Both the position numbers and the translations under genes were made by a program. Of a DNA stretch of 64,000 nt, positions 1 through 12,019 are shown piece by piece. The stretch's first letter is position 1. The number at the start of each line of letters is the position of its first letter. Under the pieces are notes generated by a model, which saw only the letters and a list, made by a program, of their open reading frames with translations, did not search any database and was not told the origin of the DNA. Origin of the DNA: Ascochyta rabiei. Its lineage: Eukaryota; Ascomycota; Dothideomycetes; Pleosporales; Didymellaceae. The stretch is from contig NC_082422.1 of the NCBI RefSeq assembly GCF_004011695.2, positions 682,001 to 746,000 of the forward strand, read 5' to 3'.

Positions 1-1562
1 TGCCGCCTAGCAGCTGCAGCAACAGCAGCAGCAGCAGCTGCCGCCGCCGCTAATAATAACAATAATAACAATAACTTCAGCAGGTTTGTAGGGGGAGGAG
101 GGTAGGAGGAGGAGGAGGAGGAGGAGGAGGTAGATTTGGGTAGGGGTCCTACAAACAACCCCCCAGCAGCTTCTAGCACGCTTACCTAGAGGTAACTAGC
201 CTTTTAGTCTTATATATAAATAATGCTAACATATATATAGCACCTTAGGATCTTCTTCTATAGGTACTAGCGGGCAGGCTCCTTTACTAGAACCTCTAGC
301 TAGACCTGCTTATTATGCCTAGCATAACTACGCCCCTTTAGTAGTAGCACTTTAGGGAGGTTACTAGGGTAAGGCAGTACCTGTTAATTAGGTACTGCTA
401 AGCCCTAGTTAATACTACAATCTAGTAGTTTTCCTAACCTATAATAGGGCAGAACAAGCGTTAAGCTTAGCGCGCTAGCAGTTGTTTGTAATAGCTAGTG
501 TGCTAGCAGAGACAGATCTTAGGCTGTGCTAGACTAGCAATAACAGGTGTAAGTACTGTTAGACTAAGGGCTATATAGTGTGCATATTACTATAAGGTAG
601 TAGTAGTTTACCTAACGCCTAGCTAACCTGTAATTAGTACTATCTCTAGAGCTGCAGTTACAGTCTCTACCTGTAGAAGAAGGAGACAGGACCCTAAATA
701 CTGTAAGGTTTAGGTAGTAGCTGCAAACTGTTACTACGTAGAAACAGCAGTAGCCCTAAGGGTCTACCTCCCTTTAGTTCTAGGGGAAAAGCACTATAGT
801 TAGTCTAAGTATATAGCAGTTAAGGTTAACATCTTTATTAGGTTTAGTTTAACTAGGTCCTAGTTCGTTGCAAGTACTGTATAGGAAAGTAAGCTAGGTA
901 TCTTAGAAGGCTAGGCCTAGTAAGATAATACTAAGACTAAATATACTTTAGGTATATAGTTAGTATAAACCTTCTATAGTAAGTAGGCTTACTAGTAAGC
1001 AGGACACTTACAGTGTTGCTAGAAATTATCTATTATATTTAGAGGGGTAGAGTCTAATACTTAAACTAGTCTTTTATAATAACTTATACCTAGTTTCTAT
1101 AAAGTATTATATATTACTTCTTATCTATAATATTAAAAGGTAGGGTGCGTTAGTAGTTAAGGCGTGTAGAGGAGCAGAGGCAATACGCAGACAGTAGATA
1201 AGAAGGGCTTATTATAGGCTTTAGGCTGTATAGCTATAGACTAGGTTTTAATTCTTTAGGTTAGGTTAGTATAAAGAGATAGACGCTTTAGATAAGAACC
1301 TACTATTAGGCAACAATTATATCTAGTAACCTTAGTCTTAGACTTCCTAGTTATAGCCTTCTTAACTCCTAACTTCTAGCTGTGCTTATAGTGTTAAGGT
1401 AGTAATAGGAGCTCTAAATAGTTAAAGCCCTAGTAAGGGTAAGATTATAGTATGTAGGAAAGCATATTATAAAAACATTAGACAGCTTTAGGTAATAATA
1501 GCAGTTTAGTATAGGTAGGGACAGAAAGATTTAGCTAAGGTAGGGCGTCCTACTACGCTGTA

Positions 1563-1634
1563 AGTGTTAGTTAGCTACTAGAGTCTGTAGGAGGTACTAG
1601 CGCAGATCTTAAACTCTAGTAGCTAACTAACGCT
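1563..1634. repeat. Inverted repeat, 22-bp arms
   Basis: Arms at 1563-1584 and 1613-1634 are reverse complements with one G/T-type mismatch and a 28-base loop. The structure ends seven bases before the target duplication of LTR copy 1. It may be a terminal-repeat remnant of an older element or a hairpin in it. Confidence 0.6.
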
Positions 1635-1645
1635 TGCGCTAGTAA

Positions 1646-1899
1646 TGTTCCAGTATAAGTATCGAAGCATCTCGTTAGCAGGCACATCAGGAAGGATACT
1701 TATCATCATCATTGTTAAGGGGCAAAGAGACGGGTGATACGGTAGTTGAATTCTATAAGTAAGTGTTTCCAGTTGTTGTTGTAGGTGTCTTGCCTTGACA
1801 GTTCCTGTCAAGGTCTCTTATACCCCTCTGCCGGCCAGATTACGTACACTAGCTAAGCATCCTAGTTCTTACTAAGGAAGTCACCGTGCGCACCAGCAC
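1646..1899. mobile_element. Probable solo LTR, copy 1, with 5-bp TSD
   Basis: A 254-bp element starts TGTTCCAG and ends CACCAGCAC. It is flanked by the direct repeat AGTAA at 1641-1645 and 1900-1904. If the final A is counted in the element it becomes TG...CA with 4-bp duplications, the classic LTR form. Its first ~47 and last ~30 bp match the copy at 2794-3109. It keeps several TCA, CCA and TGA sites, unlike the DNA on both sides, so it appears to have inserted after the surrounding tract was mutated. Orientation relative to the parent element is unknown. Confidence 0.75.
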
Positions 1900-2793
1900 A
1901 GTAACTCTTACAAACTCTAGCAGCAGCTATCCTTATCCTACTTAAATATTACTTCTAGATCTAACCTATGCCTGTAATCCTAGCCTATAAGACCTGTCCT
2001 GCTCCTCTATTAATACTATAACCTGCACCTACGCACAGTACAAACTAACCTTATTAGCCTATCCTGCATATCTAACCTTATACCTATTACTGTCCTTAGG
2101 GCCTATAGGCGTATAACTAGTATCTGTTAGAGGATTATAAGCACAGATAAACTAGATATAGTTAAGAGTAACCTAAGTCCTATCTAAAGTCCTCTAGACC
2201 CTGTTATGCTTAACAGGCTAACCTAGGTCCTGTCTAAAGTCCTCTAGAAGCTGTTGTGGTTACTAGGCACTAAGTCTACTATTAGCAGTAAGGAGGACTT
2301 ACTCTAGTCTGCTAAGCAAGAGAGACACTAACTTCTATGTAAAATTAATTATGTTTATCTCCTAAGACTTAACCTAAATAGTAGGGTTATTATGCTAATT
2401 ATAACCCTTATATACAACTATAGCATACTCCTATAGGTTAATATTATTAATATTAATAAAGCTAGTATTCTTAGTATTATTAATAACAGGTACAACTCTA
2501 ATAGCAGATTAACAGACATGCTTAGTGTAAAACTAATCTACTTATACTTCTAGTTTATATATACCCTTGGTATAGATGTCTAGAGACGCGTATATAGGTA
2601 ACCTAGAGAGTTAATTACTACTCTGTTTAGTAGACTATCTGCAAGAGTATAACGTCTATGCTAACAGGAACATATCTTTAACTGCAGATAGGGAGGTGTA
2701 GGCCCTAGACACTTGCTTGCTAAACTGTCCCTTAACGTAATTACGCACTAACTAAACGTAGGTGTTATAAAGGGCAGTCTGCTTAAACACTAC

Positions 2794-3109
<316 letters not shown>

Positions 3110-5889
3110 ACTACCTTAATATTATAAGTAGAGTTCTTGTTGTTCTGCAGGTTAATCTTGCAAGCATAGTTAAGGTGCTTAAGTAACAAGTTAATAGGCT
3201 TAAAAGAGTTCCTAAAGCCACGCTAATTAACTAAGCTAGATGTAAGGATTGTATGCTAAAGCACGTCTGTATTAGCAGGTAAGAGCAGCTACTAATAGTA
3301 CAGCATCTTGCGCCTATAGTTACTCTAGCTAGCCCTAAAGAACATAATTATAAGTAGGTTAACTACACGTTAGAGGATGCTAATATTGCTATACTTTACC
3401 GCGCGCTACACTATTAAGAACAACTTAGTCTCTTACAGGAACTAACACATAGTAATAAAGTTAACATTAGTAGTGTTTTTTACCTAAGTTAATCTAGCAA
3501 ATGTAGTGTTCTAGACGTCCTTAACTAACTCTAGGAACTAGGTGGCTATAAGCTTCTAGATAGCAGCATAGAGGTCCTCCTTCTAGCTATAGATATTAAT
3601 GTTAATATTAAGGCGCTAAGCTCGTTACATAGTACTATAGAATAATATAGTTACATAGGCAGTAAATCCCTATGCAATAATAGGCTCTATAAGATAGTAC
3701 TTTATGTTTTCTTTGCTATTCTGTAACTTGTTCTATTATAAAGCATTACTATACACTATATAAATATTTAACTCCTCTACTACTACTATGCTATAAGTGC
3801 GCATAATAGTGTATAGCAGATTTATCTAGATATAGAACTATATAGGGACCTTAAGAATCTACTCTTAATAGTTATAATCCTACTAAGTATACTATTGTTT
3901 ATTTTATATACTTTAGATATAATACACTATAAGCTAGTTGCTATATACAAGAAATAGCTAGTTTACAAAATTACTTCCTAGTGTAATGTTGTTGTCTTTA
4001 GTTAGCCCTAGCTGTTTAAGGAAGATACTATTATAGACCTAGTATGTCCCTTTAATAGTCCCTTTGTTTGCTATAATACTAGCAAACTACTAGAACTAAG
4101 TCTTTAACAGCAGTAGTAGACTCTACAGTAGAAAGAATAGTAGTATGTCCTTATAGTTCTTAAACACCTTAAGAATAGCAGGACTATATAGGCGCTAGAC
4201 AGCCTTAAAGATAAAGAATATTAAGATATTATAAGCAAAGCTGTTACTAGTATAGAGACCTAGGCTAGTAATAATATTGTTAAACTTTAGTAGTATAGAC
4301 TAGTTATGCATATCCTAGGTTAGGCTACTTACTAGTAGTTAGTTGCACATAACCTACGCAGTATTAGTAAAGGAATAAAACTCTGCAGTATAGCTAACCT
4401 ACTTATAGCGCTTATAATTAGTAAAGTTAATGTTATTATAAATAGTAATAGCAAATTAGTTTAAGGCCTAGGCCTAGAGGAGCTTCTAGTATAGAATTAG
4501 CCTAAATATTTAGTTATATAGACTAGACTACTGTTATTAGATGTATAAGATAGACTCTAGCAGACTCTAGTAGTAAGATAGACTTAAGTAAACTCTAGCA
4601 AACTCTAGTAGACTTATATAGGCCTCTTAGATAAAAACAGGCTTATATATATCTCTCTAACTCTAGCAGACTTATACAGGTATAGCCTAGAAAAGTAAGA
4701 TAACATACCTTAGCATATTCTTTAAGCTTTTTTATCTACTTAAGTCTAGTATAGTATAAGTAATATAACCCTAATCTATACAGCGTCTAAACTACACACT
4801 ATAGTACTCCTAACCTCTAAAGATATAGATCTATAATAGTTAGTATTATGTCTAATTCTTATCTTACGTAAGAGAAGCACACTATACTAGTAACAGAGAC
4901 TAATTATTTATTAACTATAATATAGTCTTTAGCAGCAGCGTATAAGGGTTAGTAGGCGTAATAGTTTGCTATTAGAACCTATAATATACTGTACTACTAA
5001 GGAGTATAAGTCTTAATAGTCTAAATAGTAGTAGCGTAGTTAATTTAATTAGGTATAGTGTCTAGGAACCTAAATTTGCTAAATAGCTTTCTTATAATTA
5101 GGTGCTCTAGTTCTAACCTAATACTGTCTATAAACCTTATATTATTACCTAGAACATCCTCCTTTCTAAAGTATTTAATTATATAAATAAAAATGTTATA
5201 CTGCTAGGTATATAATTAGTACTTAGTATAGTACACCTTAATAGTCTGTTAATACTCTATTAAACTAACCTAGACCTTAAGAAAGTTATTAAATAACTAG
5301 CTAACGCTTTATAGCGTCTAAAGGATCCTTTTAAACTTTATCTTTATCCTAACATATCTATATTATCTTAGTATGCTAGCATTAGCTCTATTATTACTAT
5401 CTAATAAAGAATTAGAGCTGTCCTAAGGCATAAGTTTAGTAGAATTATTAAGTTATAGGGTTAGTAATAACATAGACTTACTAGTAGGGCTATACTTAGG
5501 CAAAAATATATTAGTTAGCGTGTTAGAGAGTAGGCTAGTAGGTAGTATCTTAATGTGCAGTAACAGCTAAGGATATATAGCTAGGTTTTCTAAGTTATGT
5601 ATAAATAATATCTTAGGGTTTTAGGACTAATTTAGGTATAAAACTAATATAATTTAATAGTATTAGTAGTAATAACTATAGGGTAGAAGATTACTGCTTA
5701 TACCCTATAAACGCAAAATTGCATCCTATATATTACTAAACTAAAAACTCTTAGACGCTCTGTAGAGCTTTACCCTGCTCTGCCTCTATATCCTCTAATT
5801 AGCTGCTAGAGTTTACGTAACTTTGCTAGACCTTGCTAGAGTTAGCGTGACTTTGCTAGAGTTTATTAGAGCTAGGTTAGACGCTAAGA

Positions 5890-6403
5890 AGCTCTGTGAG
5901 GCGGATGTGGATGAGATAACTGTTGACCGGGATGGACAAACGGATGATGCATGTCTCAAGCAAGACCGAGGCCGATACGGACCAATCAAGAGCTGAAAAG
6001 TATGCAGGAGTTCGAGGACGTTCAAGCGTGCAAACGAAGCATACATCTTTCCGCAACATGATCGCTGATGTACCTGAGGCTAGTTGTCACGTATTACTGA
6101 CGGATGCATGTTCCGGACACGGTTGTTGCATCTTGATACAGGTTCGCCTGGTACTCTTCATGTGCGGTGCTGTGGTACTGAGCTCACGCAGCTGCTTAAC
6201 TTCTGTGCGAAGGCAAAAGTTTCAAGTCAGGCGTAGATGCATCGTGTCAGAGGGTCATCGTATTCGGCTTGCTGAAGCTCAGCTTTCATTCTATTTTGTG
6301 GTTTTTCTCCTACGTATATGTGCAACAGCCACGCAACACATGGCACCTCGCCCTTCTTTGTAGCAAATGCTTCCATCTGCCTCTTCTTAATCTTTCCTGT
6401 AGG
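5890..6403. other. Intergenic, RIP boundary to transporter 3' end
   Basis: Normal-composition DNA that begins abruptly after the relic tract. Both strands have short ORFs but none has a recognisable domain, splice structure or plausible start. It probably holds the 3' flank of the minus-strand PQ-loop gene. I see nothing else in it. Confidence 0.5.
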
Positions 6404-7620
6404 TTACTCGTCTTCCGAATCGCTTTCGTTCTCATCCTTCTTGTACAAGAAATACTGTACAAACACGCACGCGTCGAGTATCAGTGTTCCGAAGCTGCCC
6501 AGCAGCCACGAGAAGTTGATCGCGATGTATCTCCCGTAGATTGCACTTGCCTCCCCTTCTCTGCAATGCGTGTGCTTGCACCTTGGCTTGTACACCACGA
6601 TACTAAGCACATACGTCAAGTTGCCCAGACACGCAAACAAGAAGAACAGCATGGAAATGCCGTCTGTTGACTTCCGGCGGTAGTTCAACAGCAGCTGCGG
6701 AATGCGCGATCCGAGATACAGTGCAGCACAGATGTATCCGAAGATCTGGCCCCAGAGATTGAAGTCGGGTGACGAATCCGGAGAGTCGGCAGGCGTGTCA
6801 TCCGAAGGTGTCGTGTTTGACGCGCTGAGCCACCAACCGAACACACCAGCGGCCATGACAAGGAGGATGGTGCCGAGATTGAACAGGACCATTTGAACGG
6901 TGGACTGGACACGCGGACGAGCTTCGGTATGATGAACCTCGCCATTGGCATCACCGTGTAGCGGTGTGGCGGGCGACAGATGCGTGCCGTCAATTGAGAG
7001 GAAGCGTTCGCGGAAGGAGTTTTGCGAGTGGTTTGAGTGACGTCTGTCGATATCCGATATCCGAGGTCGGGCATCGCTGCCATTACCATTGAAGTGGCCG
7101 TTGGCTACAACGCTAGCGTATGAGGCTCCGTTTGTTTGACGGCGGTCAGAAAGAAGCGGTTCGTCTTCGCTCACAGGCGAGCCGCTTTCATTTGATTCGT
7201 CTCCGGGCTTGTTGACTACGTCGCGGAGCGTGAAGCCCTTGTACCAGAAACATTGCAACAGAAGTACAATATCGGCGAGAGTGTAGTAAACGGCCAAAAT
7301 GGTCATCGTTGGCAGCACACCCTGGAGGACGGCACCGAAAATGTTGAAGAAGTCGCCGAGAAGCCATATTATGATGAAGACGACTGAAAGGCCTTCTGCT
7401 GAGCTTCTTCTCCAATTTTCGATAATTTGAGGCGAAAAGACGACTGTGAACTCAATCAGCACATGGTCTGCTAGAGCACATGCATAGTAGCAACACCATG
7501 AATACACGTTCATAAGACGGATGGCTAGAGCTTACCTATCCAGCAAGCAATACTGATCGATCCAAATATCTGACTAATCGCATCGATGTCCAGTCGCAAA
7601 CCTTGAGCTGGAGGAAACAT
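6404..7620 (-). CDS. PQ-loop vacuolar basic amino acid transporter (YPQ1/PQLC2 type)
   Basis: Two exons, 7536-7620 and 6404-7443, joined across a 92-bp intron (donor GTAAGC, acceptor CACAG); the frame closes to give about 374 residues starting MFPPAQG. The join creates the first PQ-loop motif, WIVVFSPQIIENW (about residues 27-39). The second, SRIPQLLLNYRRKSTDG, lies near the C-terminus. Hydrophobic segments are arranged as in seven-helix PQ-loop proteins. A long hydrophilic, Ser/Asn-rich loop separates the two halves, and the tail is acidic (ESDSEDE). Known family members (yeast Ypq1-3, animal PQLC2) export cationic amino acids from the vacuole or lysosome, so the same role is inferred. The short first exon matters: without it the protein would start inside the first motif. 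Confidence 0.9.
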
Positions 7621-8224
7621 TTTGCCTATGACGTATGCGTGACCTCCTCAATGCGTCCCTCTCCTTCTCGCTAATCGGAGTTTGTCGCTGTACCTTTTGT
7701 AGTTTTACCAAAAAGAAAAGTATACGTAGATACGTAGATACGTAGAGATGGCGTTGTAGATGTGATATGCGATGCTAGCCCAGCGATGAAAGCTGAGTGC
7801 GTCCTTGCGAAGAAAACGTGACGGTGGAAAATATCTGTACAAGCCTTCCCCGGTTGGAGATGCTGGAATAGAGTCCTTTATGCACTTAAACAATCGAACG
7901 ACAACAGCGACCTGAGTAGGATTCGATAGCTTGATGGAGAGAATTGGTATGGGATGTCAATGGCAAGCTCCGCGATGACTGCACAGGGAAAAGTTCGCTG
8001 CCGTTTGTAATGCCAAGCGTTCAAATATGGGGAAGCTGCAAGGCACGACACGACCGGAGTTGAGCCGCTGACATCACATCACGTGAGGTTGATCCAGCGA
8101 ACAATTGCAAAAGAAGGGCACTGACAGGTATTAAAGGTTTGAGTTGCATTCAGTAGTCGGAGAGTCAAGGCGTAATTGGTAGAAGGCCACTTCTCAAACT
8201 AAGGAGCTTCCGATGCTCTCAAGC
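7621..8224. other. Intergenic between two minus-strand genes
   Basis: About 600 bp upstream of the PQ-loop gene and downstream of the auxilin gene. It should carry the transporter promoter and the auxilin 3' UTR. It contains a small TACGTAGA repeat at about 7723-7748. No other gene is visible. Confidence 0.5.
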
Positions 8225-11143
8225 TCACAGGTTGTTGTCGGCCTTGAACTTGTCCCAAGCCTCGTTCAGTGTTGCAAAGACAGCTGCGCTGATCATTTTT
8301 TGCTCTGTGGTGGCTGATTGTGGTATCTGTCGAGCGAGTTAGTCTCTGAAGCTAGCAAGTGGCAATGCTCGACATACCTTATCAGGATGCACCTTGGCAA
8401 TCGCCTTCATGTAAATGATCTTGACCTTGTTCGGCATCACAAGGTCGCCCATGCCAACCTTCTTCCACCCGGCCTCTGGCCAGAGCACCTTGTCCAACGA
8501 TCCCAGGAGCGCACGCAGATTGTCAGCCTTTGTGCCCTTCCAGGCTATGAGTCTTGCATCGACTTGATCGGTAAGTGCAAACTTTTCGTCGTCAGCCTTC
8601 TCAGCTGCTGCATTCGCAAGCTTCAGTCTCTTGACCGCTTCCGAATCAGGAGCGCCACCACCAAGCTCTGACATTGCAGATGGCTTCGGTGCCGGCTTGC
8701 GTACAGGAGCTCGCTTTGCAGCTGCTGGCGCGGATGTGTTGTTGCCGCCAGCCGCAGCCTTCTCGCAACGGTTGCGGCCTGAAATGCTTATCGCACCACC
8801 GACTCCATCCTGTACGGCCAATTTCCAAACCTTGTGCGCATCCGCCCACTTCTCCATGTTCTCAAGCGCCTCTGCTTTGCGCATGAGAGCTTTACCGTAG
8901 AACTCCTTCATATCCTTTTCGCTTTCTGTACCGCCAGGTGCAATCTTTTCCCCCTCTCCTTTCGAAGTACCAATGATAGATAGTGCAGCATCAGCGTCAA
9001 CGATAGCTGCCTTCGGGTCGCCCACCTTGATGTTGGTAACGGCCCGATTGCAAAGTACGATGATCGTTACCGGGTGTGTATCGGGGAGAGGACTTAACGC
9101 AGACGAGTATGCGATGTGAGCAGCAGAGTAGTCGCCACGCTTGAAGGCTTCCGACCCTTTCTGGCGGTCCATAGCAGATATATTGAGTGCGGATGAAGAG
9201 ACAGGAGGGACTCTTCGCGGCGGAGCTCTCGGCTTGGGTGGAAGAGGTGTGGCCACGGGACTTCGCGCCTTGGGCGTAGAAGCAGCTTGGAGGAACGGGT
9301 TGTTCGACTGAGACTGTGCTGTTTGGCGTGACTGAGAGGCTGTTGACGGCATGGATTCTGGTGAGAAGAGATCGACTTCTGGCTGCGGCTGTGGCGTTGC
9401 TTTCTTCCGGCGTGCTGGACTGACGTATGCCTGAGCGCTTTGCTCTTCTAAATCTTGTTTAGCCAATCGCGCTGCAGGTCTCTTGTCGTAGTTTGGAGTG
9501 GGCTGACGTTGGGCGGGAGACTGCGACGACATCCTGTCAGGTAGGCCATTGCGGGACACCTCCTGCTCTCGCCTTTGTCGCACTGGCAGCTCGTCATGAC
9601 GCTGACGTTGTTCACTCTGTCGGGGCGGCTTGGCAGGACGGCCCCCAGCTTCAAGCATCATGGCTTCGTCGGTTGCACTCGGCTCACTTCGTTGCGGTCT
9701 ACTCGACCTAGGTGCTGTCTCCGCTGCTTGTGCGTCACGCATCCATTTCGGGATGCTGGGATCACCACCGTCTTGCTGGAAGTCGGCCACGGCTTTCTGT
9801 ACCTGCTTACGGCCTGTCTTCCAGAGCGTATTGGCCGACTTGAACAGACTATTGCCAATTTCCGAAGCAACTTGCGTGACATCTTTCTCCTGTTTCTGCC
9901 CATCTTGTCGACGTTGACCAGAGCGACTTCGAGCATCTTCATCCCGCATCCAAGCTGGTACAGGCTCGCTACCGCGGTTTTCCCTTGCGCTGGGTCTACT
10001 GTTGCCTCGTCTAGAGCGCTCGTCAGACTCACCAGGTCGTCGTTGTGATCGCTCCCGACTAGGCTCTTGTGTTCTTTGTTTAGCCTCCGCATGTGCCTGA
10101 TTCAGTATCCACCCTACAGCTGCTTGTACGTCTAGTCCTGAGTCGGTGGTCGCAAGCGCAATCGCGGATTTGTCGGCTGAGAAGCCCATATCCACAATCT
10201 CGGCAACAGCCCTGTCGTGAGCATTCATAGGACTCGAAGACCTTTCACGCTGTGTTTCTTGTCGGCGCCTATCCACCGCTGGCTTTGGCTCCTCTCTCTT
10301 GAACTCTGACACTGGCTTCCCTAACAGCCCGAGTATATCGTCATCGGCGTCGTTGGTAGGTGGAGGAGGCGCGGGTGATGTTGGCTTTTGGGCCAATTGC
10401 TTGAGACCAAACATGTCATCATCGTCGTCTGCGAATGCGTTCACATTTGATGGCTGTGGCAGGGGCGTGTGGCCCCTAGATAGGCTTGCGCTGAATGCAG
10501 GCGTACTACGACCGCTGCCGTTGGACGGTGGAGGAAAGTGACTCGCCCTATCTACTGGAGCGGCCGAATTGAAGGCTGCAAGGAGGTCGTCTTCGGCGAT
10601 AGGGGACTGTATGGGGCGCTTCGAGGCAGTATCAAGGCCGGCGAATGGCTTATTGATAGTCTGCGATAGTGTTTGCTTGCTGAAGGGATTATTCGAGCCA
10701 GGCGGCGGAATGGCTTCCAAAGACGAGGGCTCCGGCGCGCTCTTCCCACTTCCTACCGTGTTCCAGAACTGCGAATCCGCGCCACCAAAGCTTGCATCGT
10801 ATTGCTTCCTCCGTTCAGCCTCCTGTCTCAGCTTCTCTTCCTGAAGCTGCTTCTGCCGTTCCTGCAACGACAGACCGCTTCCTGCAGGTTTCGAGCTTTT
10901 GCTCGATATGAGCCCAGCGAAGCTATCGTTGGCAGGTGTCGCAGGTTTTGAGGGCGCTTTGGACGGTTTGACGGAGGCAGCGCCCGTTCCAGCCCCAGAT
11001 GGCTGCGCAGACAGGCCAGAAAGAGGCGTGGATCGACCAGAAAGCTGCGGCGTGGGGCTCTGGCGGAAGGGAGGGAACGCCGCGGGGGTGGTCGAGGGTT
11101 GTTTGGCGGGCTGTGACCAGTCGAGGCCATTGAGGTCATCCAT
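8225..11143 (-). CDS. Auxilin-like clathrin uncoating J-protein (SWA2)
   Basis: Exon 1 is 8378-11143 and exon 2 is 8225-8326, across a 51-bp intron (GTATGT...GACAG), giving about 955 residues. The intron falls straight after the J-domain motif HPDK; the second exon supplies the rest of the auxilin-type J domain, ending KFKADNNL. In order: disordered Ser/Pro-rich clathrin/adaptor-binding region (1-300) with NPF motifs such as NNPFSKQ; a UBA domain (about 306-352, IVDMGFS); more low-complexity sequence; TPR repeats (about 660-790, FKRGDYSAAHIAYSSAL); C-terminal J domain (about 870-955). The UBA-TPR-J order is that of yeast Swa2/Aux1, which recruits Hsp70 to strip clathrin from vesicles. The start MDDLNGLDW is the first in-frame Met. 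Confidence 0.93.
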
Positions 11144-12019
11144 TGTGGTGTCTAGGTGTCGTAGTACGCAAGGAAATCGCTAAAGATCATATCATCGTCG
11201 CAAGGGGTGTGGAGGTTGTCAAGCTGTCCACGGGCCCGCTATGCAATGCAATCGGTCGCGACTGCCCCGTTGGCACATGCGGCGTCGCACAGCCACTCAG
11301 CCACAAGACATGACCCCGATTCCTGCAACCACATCGAACAAGCCTCTGCATGCCATTCCCGGGCCTCCACCATATTGCAGTGAGTGTGCAAAAAAGATAC
11401 AGTAGACTTCGACGGCAGACGAACTTTGCTTGTTGTTGGCTGAAGACCTAAGTGACACGCAAAAGCCGGTGCTAGCCATCCAGCGTTTCCCCCACCACAG
11501 CAGCAGCCCTACGCTGTCAGCAGGTTTCCCCTCCAACATCACGCCCTGCTGCTCATATACGCTGCGATGACCATGGTCGACGTCTGCGGCCCCAAGGATG
11601 ACTAAAAAGAACATGCTTGCTGCTGCCTACGACAAGGCTCGACGACCGCATTGAATAGCACCGCGTCAGTGAACTGTGTGCTCCGGTGAGAGTAAACCCA
11701 GCCTCGTCTTTTACAGGAATCATCGAACGCCCATCCGTTCGTCATTGGCCCAGGCAGCAGCGCAAGCTAGCGCCGCCATGCCAGCAAAGCTGAAGTGTAG
11801 CTGCCCACGTTCACCGTTGCCCATGCTGCCCCGTGAACGAGCCACTCACAGACAGCTTCAGAAGCACTCGCTTGCTGACTGTGCAATATAAGAGTGGCCT
11901 CGCACCTGTCTTGCCGTAATCTAGACACTCTCAGACTGTCGACACGAGCACGTTCCTTTCTCTTTCGTTGCATTCGATACAACATCCACTCTAACTGGCT
12001 GGCCATAGGACTTTACAGT
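11144..12019. promoter_or_regulatory. Divergent promoter, SWA2 / BCS1-like
   Basis: The 876-bp interval separates two divergently transcribed genes, so it must contain both promoters. Short ORFs are present on both strands but show no domain or conserved-looking composition. The ORF of the BCS1-like gene stays open upstream to 11894. I take the Met at 12020 as the start because the stretch before it does not look like a targeting or family sequence. Confidence 0.5.

Noticed and set aside
551..600. Zinc-knuckle-like CxxC...C pattern in the relic tract, hinting at a gag gene
   Set aside because: The spacing after the would-be histidine is not that of a CCHC knuckle, and stops interrupt the frame. 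It is too weak to classify the element.
5923..6670. Plus-strand ORFs of 146 and 133 residues
   Set aside because: No domain, and the second is antisense to the PQ-loop transporter gene.
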